Source: Asticcacaulis biprosthecium C19 (GTDB lineage: Bacteria > Pseudomonadota > Alphaproteobacteria > Caulobacterales > Caulobacteraceae). Taken from it: a stretch of DNA of 64,000 bases. The stretch lies in contig NZ_GL883078.1 of NCBI RefSeq assembly GCF_000204015.1, positions 344,985-408,984 on the forward strand, written 5' to 3'. The translations under genes were made by a program, and so were the position numbers. The notes beneath the pieces were generated by a model. That model had not been told where the DNA came from. It did not search any database and saw only the letters and a program-made list of their open reading frames with translations. Position 1 is the first letter of the stretch, and every line of letters starts with the position of its first letter. Shown piece by piece: positions 57,115-64,000 of this stretch.

Positions 57115-59490
57115 ATGAAATTCTCGCTTTCCTGGTTGAAAGACCATCTCGACACCACGGCCGATATCGATGCCGTTGCCGCCGCCATGACCATGGCCGG
57201 GCTGGAGGTCGAGGACATCCACGATCCCGCCAAGGCGCTGACGGCGTTCAGCGTCGCCAAGGTCGTCGAAGCCGCTCGCCACCCCAATGCCGACAAGCTT
57301 CAGGTGCTGCAGGTCGATACGATCGACGGCCGCAAGGAGATCGTCTGCGGCGCCCCCAATGCCCGCGCCGGCATGACCACCATCTATGCGCCGATCGGTG
57401 CTTACGTACCGGGGCTGGGGGTCACGCTGGTCGAAAAGCCGGTCCGCGGCGTCGTGTCGAACGGTATGATGTGCTCGGCCGCCGAGCTCGGTTTGGGCGA
57501 CGATCACGACGGAATATTGGACATTTCTATGATTCTGGAAGTCGGGACGCCTGCCGCCGTGGTTTTCGGCGCCGAGCCGGTGATCGACTTCGAAGTGACG
57601 CCCAACCGTCCCGACTGGCTGGGGGTGCATGGTATCGCCCGCGACCTGGCCGCCACCGGTCTGGGCGCGTTCAAGGATGCGCCCATCGCCGCCGTACCGG
57701 GCCAGTTCGCCTGCCCGGTTGCGATCAAGGTCGATGGCGAGGCCTGTCAGGTGTTCGCCGGCCGGGTGATCCGCGGCGTGAAGAATGGCCCGTCGCCGGA
57801 ATGGCTGCAGGCCAAGCTCAAGTCGATCGGGTTGAAGCCGATCTCAGCCCTGGTCGATATCACCAACTATCTGTCGTTCGACCGCGCCCGGCCGCTGCAC
57901 GTCTATGACCTCAGCAAGCTGAGCGGTTCGGTGATCGTCGCCGGCCTGTCGCCGGATGGTGAGCAACTGGAAGCGCTGGACGGCAAGACCTATGCGCTGA
58001 ACGGCGAGATGTGCGCCATCATGGATTCGTCGGGCGTGATCGGCCTGGGGGGCGTCATGGGCGGCGAGTCGACCAAGGTCGATGAAGCTACCGCAGACGT
58101 CTTCGTGGAAAGCGCCTGGTTCGATCCGATCCGCACGGCGCAGACCGGCCGGACCTTGAGCCTGTTCTCGGACGCGCAGTATCGTTTCGCGCGTGGGGTC
58201 GATCCGGAGTCGGCCGTGCCGGGTCTGGAACTGGCCACGAAGCTGATCTTGGAGCTGTGCGGTGGTGAGCCTTCAGAGGTTGTGGTGGCGGGTGAAGCGC
58301 CGGCGCGCCGTCCCGACGTGGCTTTCGATCCGGCCTATGTCAAAAGGCTGACCGGCCTTGATGTCCCGGCCGACGAGATTACGAAGATTCTGACGGCTTT
58401 GGGCTTTGGTGTGGCCTCCGATGGCACGGTGTCGGTACCGTCCTGGCGCCGCGATGTGGACGGAAAAGCGGACCTGGTCGAGGAAATCGCCCGCATCTAT
58501 GGGTTCGACAAGCTGCCGGCGACGCCGCTGCCGACGATCCCGCCGCGCCCCGGTGGCGTGCTGACGGCGCAACAGGCCAAGGCCCGTGCCGCCCGCCGCG
58601 CTCTGGCCGCTTTGGGCTACAGCGAGGCCGTGACCTGGTCGTTCATGCGTCAGGACTGGGCCGCGCTGTTTGGCGGTGGCGCTGATGCGCTGGTGCTGGC
58701 CAATCCGATCGCTTCGGAGCTGAACTGCATGCGTCCGGCGGTGTTGCCGAACCTGCTGGAAGCCGCCGGCCGCAATGCGTCGCGCGGCCAGTACGGCGTG
58801 CAACTGTTCGAGATCGGGCCGGTCTATTTTGGCCTGGAGCCCGGCGACCAGAAGCCGGTCATCGCCGCCCTGCGCGCGCCGGATAAGGCGCGGCACTGGA
58901 CGAATGCGCGCGAAGACAATCTGTTCGCGCTGAAGGGTGACCTGCTGTCGCTGCTGGAAACGGTGGGGGTGCCGGTGGCGTCGCTGTCCCTGGTCCAGGG
59001 CAGTAATGCCGCCCACTGGCATCCCGGCCGGTCGGCGCGGCTGCAACTGGGCCCCAAGCAGGTGATTGCCGAGTTCGGCGAGCTGCATCCGGCGGTGTTG
59101 AAGGCGATGGATCTGGACGGCGCCTATGTCGGGTTCGAGATCCGCGTCGATAACCTGCCAGTCGGCAAGGCCAAGTCGGGCAAGTCGCGCGGCGCTTTGA
59201 CGCTGTCGTCGCTGATGCCGCTGACGCGTGACTTCGCCTTCCTGGTGGCCGATACGGCCGCCGCCGGCGATCTGGTCCGCGCCATCAAGGGCGCCGACAA
59301 GGCGCTGATCGGTGATGCCCGGGTGTTCGACGTCTATACCGGCCAGGGCGTGCCCGACGGTCATAAGTCTCTGGCCGTCGAGGTGGTGCTGACCCCGACC
59401 GACAAGACCCTAACCGAGCCGGAAATCGACGCCCTGTCGCAGAAGGTCATCGCGGCTGCCCAAAAGGCCGGGGCGGTTCTGCGGAGTTAA
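57115..59490 (+). CDS. pheT: Phenylalanyl-tRNA synthetase beta subunit
   Basis: A 791-residue subunit: [20 protein letters not shown], a tRNA-binding OB domain, B3/B4 editing domain, B5, and a C-terminal ferredoxin-like FDX-ACB domain ([20 protein letters not shown]). The 3' end is duplicated downstream (see 60513-60582), which marks this stop region as an insertion point for the TIR cassette. Ends [11 protein letters not shown]. Confidence 0.97.
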   Translation: MKFSLSWLKDHLDTTADIDAVAAAMTMAGLEVEDIHDPAKALTAFSVAKVVEAARHPNADKLQVLQVDTIDGRKEIVCGAPNARAGMTTIYAPIGAYVPGLGVTLVEKPVRGVVSNGMMCSAAELGLGDDHDGILDISMILEVGTPAAVVFGAEPVIDFEVTPNRPDWLGVHGIARDLAATGLGAFKDAPIAAVPGQFACPVAIKVDGEACQVFAGRVIRGVKNGPSPEWLQAKLKSIGLKPISALVDITNYLSFDRARPLHVYDLSKLSGSVIVAGLSPDGEQLEALDGKTYALNGEMCAIMDSSGVIGLGGVMGGESTKVDEATADVFVESAWFDPIRTAQTGRTLSLFSDAQYRFARGVDPESAVPGLELATKLILELCGGEPSEVVVAGEAPARRPDVAFDPAYVKRLTGLDVPADEITKILTALGFGVASDGTVSVPSWRRDVDGKADLVEEIARIYGFDKLPATPLPTIPPRPGGVLTAQQAKARAARRALAALGYSEAVTWSFMRQDWAALFGGGADALVLANPIASELNCMRPAVLPNLLEAAGRNASRGQYGVQLFEIGPVYFGLEPGDQKPVIAALRAPDKARHWTNAREDNLFALKGDLLSLLETVGVPVASLSLVQGSNAAHWHPGRSARLQLGPKQVIAEFGELHPAVLKAMDLDGAYVGFEIRVDNLPVGKAKSGKSRGALTLSSLMPLTRDFAFLVADTAAAGDLVRAIKGADKALIGDARVFDVYTGQGVPDGHKSLAVEVVLTPTDKTLTEPEIDALSQKVIAAAQKAGAVLRS

Positions 59491-59518
59491 GTGGCGGGGT
59501 TGAGCTTCAGGAAAAGGG
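59473..59518 (+). repeat. pheT 3'-end repeat, left copy
   Basis: The coding end and following bases of pheT (gcggttctgcggagttaag, then ggggtt and agcttcagga) recur in the same order at 60524-60577, with several mismatches and a palindromic insertion in the right copy. The two copies enclose the TIR gene. Confidence 0.7.
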
Positions 59519-59540
59519 TCGCTTCGGCGGTCCTTTTTTG
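59513..59540 (+). terminator. Terminator of pheT with UUCG loop
   Basis: The arms aaagggtcgc and gcggtccttt pair fully (two G-U pairs) around TTCG and are followed by T-rich sequence. It ends the pheST transcript. Confidence 0.85.
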
Positions 59541-59701
59541 TGGCGTAATATTGGAACCGAAATGCGACACAAGCCGCTGTTGGCCCGAAGAGGAAATCGG
59601 CATTCCATAAGCTGTCACCGTAATTCTACACCGTATAGGGCTCGACTCTTCGAACGAATCCGCTACCCGTAGTTGCTGTCAACAAAAAAGGGGAGTTGCA
59701 C

Positions 59702-60415
59702 GTGGCTAGATGTACGGCACCGGTGAGAGGGCACACACGGGGCGGGGGAGCGGATTGTCCAGCATGTAGTAGCCGATGGGGCCGAGGTCGGGACTCGTTC
59801 TTCCAACCGTCTTACTCTCCGCCGTCTTATTCGCCACCACGTTCCTCCTCTTCTTCGTCGGGTAGTGGCGGGGGTCGCAGCACCGGAGGCAGTAGCCGCA
59901 CGTCGAAGCCCAGGTGGGCACGTGCCGGTTCGGCCGTCTGGTACACCAATGCCGAAGTGCAGGAGCTAGAACCTGTCCGTGCAAACGTCGAGAAGCAAGC
60001 ATCCCTCGACCTCAGGGACATGTTCCTCTGTCACGCGTGGGACGACCGGCAAGGGGCCGCGAAAGACCTATACGAAATGCTGAAAACACGAGGCGTCAAA
60101 GTCTGGTTTAGCGAAGAAGATATCCGACTTGGTATGCCATTCCTTCGCGAGATCGACAGAGGGCTGGCGAAGTCACGAGTTGGCATTGTGTTGGTGACAC
60201 CCAACTTTCTGAAGCGCATCCGAGACGAAAGCATCGCCGATAAAGAGCTTTCGGTGCTTTTGCAGCAGGGCCAACTCGTTCCCATCATGCATGGCGCGAC
60301 CTACGACGCGCTCCGAGAAGTCAGCCCCATGCTCGCGTCGCGCAACGGCCTAAGCACAGCGGAAGACAGCCTGGCTGATATCGCGACTAAGCTCGCTGAT
60401 CTGGTGGCCGTCTAG
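59702..60415 (+). CDS. TIR-domain protein with Cys-rich head
   Basis: About 237 residues, starting at GTG 59702 behind AAAGGGGAG. A short Cys-containing head (ARCTAPVRGHTRGGGADCPA) is followed by a Ser/Pro/Gly-rich linker at residues 32-70. A C-terminal TIR domain from about residue 107 (MFLCHAWDDRQGAAKDLYEM, VWFSEEDIRLG, GIVLVTPNFL) ends with DKELSVLL, where the conserved Glu of NAD+-cleaving TIR domains is expected. Bacterial TIR proteins degrade NAD+ or make cyclic signals on phage infection. It stands alone between repeats of the pheT end, with no recognisable sensor gene beside it. Confidence 0.85.
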   Translation: MARCTAPVRGHTRGGGADCPACSSRWGRGRDSFFQPSYSPPSYSPPRSSSSSSGSGGGRSTGGSSRTSKPRWARAGSAVWYTNAEVQELEPVRANVEKQASLDLRDMFLCHAWDDRQGAAKDLYEMLKTRGVKVWFSEEDIRLGMPFLREIDRGLAKSRVGIVLVTPNFLKRIRDESIADKELSVLLQQGQLVPIMHGATYDALREVSPMLASRNGLSTAEDSLADIATKLADLVAV

Positions 60416-60512
60416 ATTTGGGCGAGGACTGACAAACAGCACCAGGACAGCAAGGAGTGCAGTGGTCGACCAACTCTAACAGTCTGTCAAAATGTACGTT
60501 GCTGCGGCCCAA

Positions 60513-60582
60513 AAAAGGCCAGAGCGGTTCCGCGGAGTTAGGGCGCCTTTTGGCGCCGGGGTTTAGCTTCAGGAAGCGGTCT
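60513..60582 (+). repeat. pheT 3'-end repeat, right copy
   Basis: It aligns with 59460-59520: aaaaggcc, gcggtt, gcggagtta, ggggttt, agcttcagga in order. It contains an extra palindrome ggcgccttttggcgcc at 60542-60557, which can form a hairpin. See the left copy at 59473-59518. Confidence 0.7.
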
Positions 60583-60703
60583 TGAACTAAGTTTGCGGAA
60601 CTTTCATTCGCGCTTGACGCATATTCAAAAATCCTAAGTATTGGAAATAGTAGAGCGGTGACGTGGCCCGATCGCATTTCGCTTCAAACACCAAGGTACG
60701 AAC

Positions 60704-63700
60704 TTGAGCCAAATTCTAATCCATCAGTATCTTAACGAACTTAATACTCTTAAGAAAATTTCGGGAACGTTGACTGAAGGCGTTGTTTCCGAGGCATTCA
60801 AGGACCTGCTCAAAGCGTGGTCGAAGCAGAACAATCTCGTCTTTGTCAGCCAGTACGGTTTTCAATCAACGCAGAAGACGCTGATCCGCCCGGATGGCAC
60901 TATCCTGCATGATCTGCGTGTGCCGCTCGGTTATTGGGAAGCCAAGGATACTGCGGACGATCTGGATGACGAAATCCGCAAGAAGCTGGCCAAGGGCTAT
61001 CCACGCGACAATATCATTTTCGAGAACTCGCACACAGCAGTGCTGTACCAGAACGGTCAGGAGGTCATGCGTACCTCGATGACCGATGTCGAATATCTCG
61101 GCAAGCTGGTCTCACTATTTTTCAGCTATGAACGTCAAGAAATTGCCGATTTCCGCAAAGCGGTCAAACAGTTCACGCTCGATCTGCCGGCGGTGCTGGA
61201 AGCCCTGCGCACACGCATCACTGACGCTTATTTCAATAACGACCCCTTCAAAGTGGCGGCGGCGGCATTTCTAGCGCAGGCCAAATCAACCATCAATCCG
61301 TCTGTCACCGAGGCCGATGTATTCGAGATGTTGATCCAGCATATTCTGACCGAAGAAATCTTCACACATGTGTTCAACGAGGGCGATTTCCACCGCGAAA
61401 ATAACATTGCCCATGCGCTTTACGAGTTGGAGGGGAAGTTCTTCACAGGCGGTATCAAGCGCGATACGCTGAAGGCGCTGGAGCCCTATTACGCCGCCAT
61501 CCGCGCCAACGCCGCCCAGATTACCAGTCACAGCGAAAAGCAGACCTTCCTCAAGGTCGTCTATGAAAATTTCTATAAGGTCTACAACCCCAAGGCGGCC
61601 GACCGCCTGGGTGTGGTTTATACACCCAATGAAATCGTGCGCTTCATGATCGAAGGTACCGACTGGCTGACCAAGAAGCATTTTGACAAGCACTTGATCG
61701 ACCGCGATGTCCAGATTCTCGATCCCGCCACTGGCACCGGTACCTTTATCTGTGAACTGATCGAGCATTTTCGCGGCCAGCCGGAAAAGCTGGCGCACAA
61801 GTATAAAGAAGAACTTCATGCCAACGAAGTGGCCATCCTGCCCTATTATGTCGCCAATTTGAATATCGAAGCCACTTATGCGGCAATCTCTGGTCAGTTC
61901 TCTGAATTCCCCAGCCTATGCTTTGTTGATACGCTCGATAATGTTGCCGGATTGGGCATTTATTCAGGTTTCCAACACGATCTCTTTGGCGCTATCGCAG
62001 ATGAAAATGTGGCGCGGATCAAACGCCAGAACCAGCGCTCAATTAGCGTCATTATCGGCAATCCCCCCTATAACGCCAATCAGCAGAACGAAAACGACAA
62101 CAACAAAAACCGTACCTACGCGCGTATCGACGAGCGCATCAAGGAAACCTATATCAGACAGTCGACGGCGCAGAAGACGAAGCTCTACGATATGTATGCC
62201 CGCTTTTTCCGTTGGGCTTCGGATCGCCTGAACCGGGATGGCGTTCTTTGCATGATCACCAATCGCAGCTTTATCGACAGCCGCACCTTTGACGGCTTTC
62301 GCAAGGTGGTTGCCGAAGAGTTTAACGAGATTTATGTCGTTGATCTCGGCGGTGATGTGCGCGCCAATCCGAAACTCTCCGGCACCAAGCACAATGTCTT
62401 CGGTATACAGACCGGCGTGGCGATTTCGTTTTTCGTGAAGCGCCACAAGCAGAAAGGCTACAAGATCTTCTACGCCCGCCGTCCGGAATTCGACACGGCG
62501 GAGGACAAGCTGAGTTTTCTTTCGAATAGTAAATTGTCATCCTTGCGTGTGGAACAAATCGAGCCGGACAAGAAGCACAATTGGGTCGGGTTGACGGACA
62601 ATGACTGGGATAATCTTATTCCATTGGCGGACAAAAAAACTAAGGCCGCGAAGGCAAAAGGGCAGGAACGGGCCATAATCAAGAATTTCGTCAGCGGTAT
62701 AAAAACAAACCGTGATGAATGGGTTTATGATTTCGATTCTGCCACGCTTTCTAAAAAAGCTTCTTATTTTACAGAGAAATTTTTAGCTCAAAGCGCAGAT
62801 GAAGATTTTGATTTGTCAATAAAATGGAGCCGTGATTTAAAGGCAAAATTTCTGCGACGAACCTCACTCCGAATAGACCCACATATTGTTTACTCTACTT
62901 GGCGTCCATTTGTTCGTAAGAATTTTCTTTGGGTAAAAGCTTTTAATGATATATTTTATACTGATCATGAGTCAACGTTTGGAAAAAATGGCGGCAAAAA
63001 AACGCGTTATATTGCGATATCTGGAACTTCGTCAGCAAAGCCTTTTCAAGTGCTAGCAGGTGACAGTCCCCAAGATTATGAAGCTATTGAGAAATCCAAT
63101 CTTCTTCCCCGATATTGCTATACTTCGGACGGCGAGCGCATCGATAATGTTACCGATTGGGGGCTGAAACAGTTCCAATCGCGCTATGGCAAGAATGCCG
63201 CGATCAGCAAGGACGATATCTTCGCCTATTGCTATGGCGTTCTGCACGATCCGGTTTATCGCGAGACCTATGCACTCAACCTAAAGCGCGAATTCCCGCG
63301 TTTGCCCTTTTACGACGATTTCCAGCAATGGCGCGACTGGGGCCAAACACTGCTCGACCTGCATATCGGCTTTGAGGCAGCGGAACCGTTCGCGCTGGAG
63401 CGCATCGATACGCCGGATAGCAGGGCGCGCGCTGCGGGCCTGACGCCTTTGGTCAAGCTGAAATCCGATCACGAGACCAGCGTCATCACATTGGACTCCG
63501 AGACGAAGCTTACCGGCGTGCCCGAGCAGGCCTGGACCTACCGGCTGGGTAATCGCAGCGCCATCGACTGGGTGCTCGACCAGTACAAGGAAAAAACGCC
63601 GAAGGACAAAACGATCCGTGAGAAGTTCAACACCTATCGCTTCGCTGAGTACAAAGAAAAGGTAATTGACCTGCTATGCCGGGTAACCACGGTCAGTGTG

Positions 63701-63751
63701 GCAACGCAGAAAATTGTTGAGGATATGGTTGGCGCTCATAGCAAAGGGTAA
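60704..63751 (+). CDS. Single-chain restriction-modification enzyme (type ISP/IIG-like)
   Basis: A 1015-residue enzyme started at TTG 60704. An N-terminal PD-(D/E)xK-type nuclease is marked by LHDLRVPLGYWEAKD (D and ExK, about residues 66-80). A gamma-class N6-adenine methyltransferase follows with ILDPATGTGTFICELIEHF (about 340) and NPPYNAN (about 453). The C-terminal 500 residues form the target-recognition part seen in type ISP enzymes such as LlaGI. It lacks the RecG/SF2 helicase domain of true type ISP enzymes (about 1500 residues), so cleavage near its site without translocation (IIG-like) is more likely. The segment from about residue 665 to 805 has clearly lower GC content. Confidence 0.85.
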   Translation: MSQILIHQYLNELNTLKKISGTLTEGVVSEAFKDLLKAWSKQNNLVFVSQYGFQSTQKTLIRPDGTILHDLRVPLGYWEAKDTADDLDDEIRKKLAKGYPRDNIIFENSHTAVLYQNGQEVMRTSMTDVEYLGKLVSLFFSYERQEIADFRKAVKQFTLDLPAVLEALRTRITDAYFNNDPFKVAAAAFLAQAKSTINPSVTEADVFEMLIQHILTEEIFTHVFNEGDFHRENNIAHALYELEGKFFTGGIKRDTLKALEPYYAAIRANAAQITSHSEKQTFLKVVYENFYKVYNPKAADRLGVVYTPNEIVRFMIEGTDWLTKKHFDKHLIDRDVQILDPATGTGTFICELIEHFRGQPEKLAHKYKEELHANEVAILPYYVANLNIEATYAAISGQFSEFPSLCFVDTLDNVAGLGIYSGFQHDLFGAIADENVARIKRQNQRSISVIIGNPPYNANQQNENDNNKNRTYARIDERIKETYIRQSTAQKTKLYDMYARFFRWASDRLNRDGVLCMITNRSFIDSRTFDGFRKVVAEEFNEIYVVDLGGDVRANPKLSGTKHNVFGIQTGVAISFFVKRHKQKGYKIFYARRPEFDTAEDKLSFLSNSKLSSLRVEQIEPDKKHNWVGLTDNDWDNLIPLADKKTKAAKAKGQERAIIKNFVSGIKTNRDEWVYDFDSATLSKKASYFTEKFLAQSADEDFDLSIKWSRDLKAKFLRRTSLRIDPHIVYSTWRPFVRKNFLWVKAFNDIFYTDHESTFGKNGGKKTRYIAISGTSSAKPFQVLAGDSPQDYEAIEKSNLLPRYCYTSDGERIDNVTDWGLKQFQSRYGKNAAISKDDIFAYCYGVLHDPVYRETYALNLKREFPRLPFYDDFQQWRDWGQTLLDLHIGFEAAEPFALERIDTPDSRARAAGLTPLVKLKSDHETSVITLDSETKLTGVPEQAWTYRLGNRSAIDWVLDQYKEKTPKDKTIREKFNTYRFAEYKEKVIDLLCRVTTVSVATQKIVEDMVGAHSKG

Positions 63752-63787
63752 TCGACACGGCGTAGCAGGCCGGGCAAGGTCGCAGTC

Positions 63788-64000
63788 TTAAGCAAGTACG
63801 GAAACGGCATCGCCGAGCACGGGCCGGTCGCGGCTGTCGTCGCTCAGGCAGGCGGCCGTCAGGTCGTGGTAGGCGCGCGGCAGGGGATCGTCGCAGATGG
63901 CCGCCAGTTCTTCCAGCAGGCAGCCGAAGGCGCGGACGTCCAGGCTTTGCAGGGCCCGGGCGTGCGGCGCGGCGGTGTCGTAGAGGGAGGCTGCGCCCAG
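63788..64000 (-). CDS. C-terminus of a protein-kinase-like protein, partial
   Basis: On the minus strand a frame enters from the window edge and runs 70 codons to a TAA at 63788-63790. It contains the kinase subdomain IX-like SLDVRAFGCLLEEL and, near the end, a DRP motif like subdomain XI (SDDSRDRPVLGDAVSVLA). This fits the C-lobe of a eukaryotic-type Ser/Thr kinase. Only the end is visible, so the substrate and N-terminal domains are unknown. Confidence 0.6.
   Translation of the reverse strand: MGAASLYDTAAPHARALQSLDVRAFGCLLEELAAICDDPLPRAYHDLTAACLSDDSRDRPVLGDAVSVLA

Noticed and set aside
60504..60703. Clear sigma-70 promoter for the single-chain R-M gene
   Set aside because: TTGACG occurs at 60614 but no -10 with normal spacing stands out, so I do not list it.

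Overview
The window is high-GC alphaproteobacterial DNA. The mix of genes suggests a member of the Caulobacteraceae, perhaps Asticcacaulis-like: a SUV3-type helicase, TonB-dependent receptor with paired tryptophan-halogenase-like proteins and cupin partners, GH2/GH9 glycosidases, and pheS-pheT. The genus is an inference from gene content only.

Bases 1-21691 form a mobile defence island ending at the 3' end of a tRNA-Arg(CCU) gene on the minus strand. All its defence genes read leftward, largely with overlapping or abutting ends. In transcription order they are: a PD-(D/E)xK helicase restriction subunit, a DUF262-HNH (GmrSD-like) protein, an ORF6N protein, an unknown protein, a beta-class DNA methyltransferase, an unknown protein, a phospholipase D-fold nuclease, and a UvrD helicase carrying a RelE/ParE-like N-terminus. 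Zorya type I follows as zorA, zorB, zorC and the first 68 codons of zorD, cut by the window edge. Between the defence genes and the tRNA lie mobile-element housekeeping genes: a prim-pol protein with altered catalytic motifs, an AlpA-like regulator, and a frameshifted excisionase. The tRNA has an anticodon stem that does not pair properly, as expected if the element replaced its 3' half.

Bases 21768-59540 look chromosomal: SUV3-like helicase; a parDE toxin-antitoxin pair; carbohydrate use (GH2, GH9, cupin, ROK regulator); a Ca2+/H+ antiporter; a TonB-dependent receptor followed by two tryptophan-halogenase-like genes and a JmjC-like cupin, with a convergent DUF6445 gene; a DMT transporter; an M16 protease; a lipoprotein; an MFS transporter; two paralogous unknown genes flanking a membrane acyltransferase; rpmI-rplT; an Ntn-hydrolase-like protein; a phosphocholine-type phospholipase C; and pheS-pheT.

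Bases 59541-63751 are a second, small defence spot downstream of pheT: a TIR-domain gene enclosed by two diverged copies of the pheT 3' end, then a single-chain restriction-modification enzyme. The last bases hold the C-terminus of a protein-kinase-like gene on the minus strand.

Four genes (excisionase, M16 protease at two points, phospholipase C) are broken by single-base indels in homopolymer runs. This may reflect sequencing error rather than true decay.
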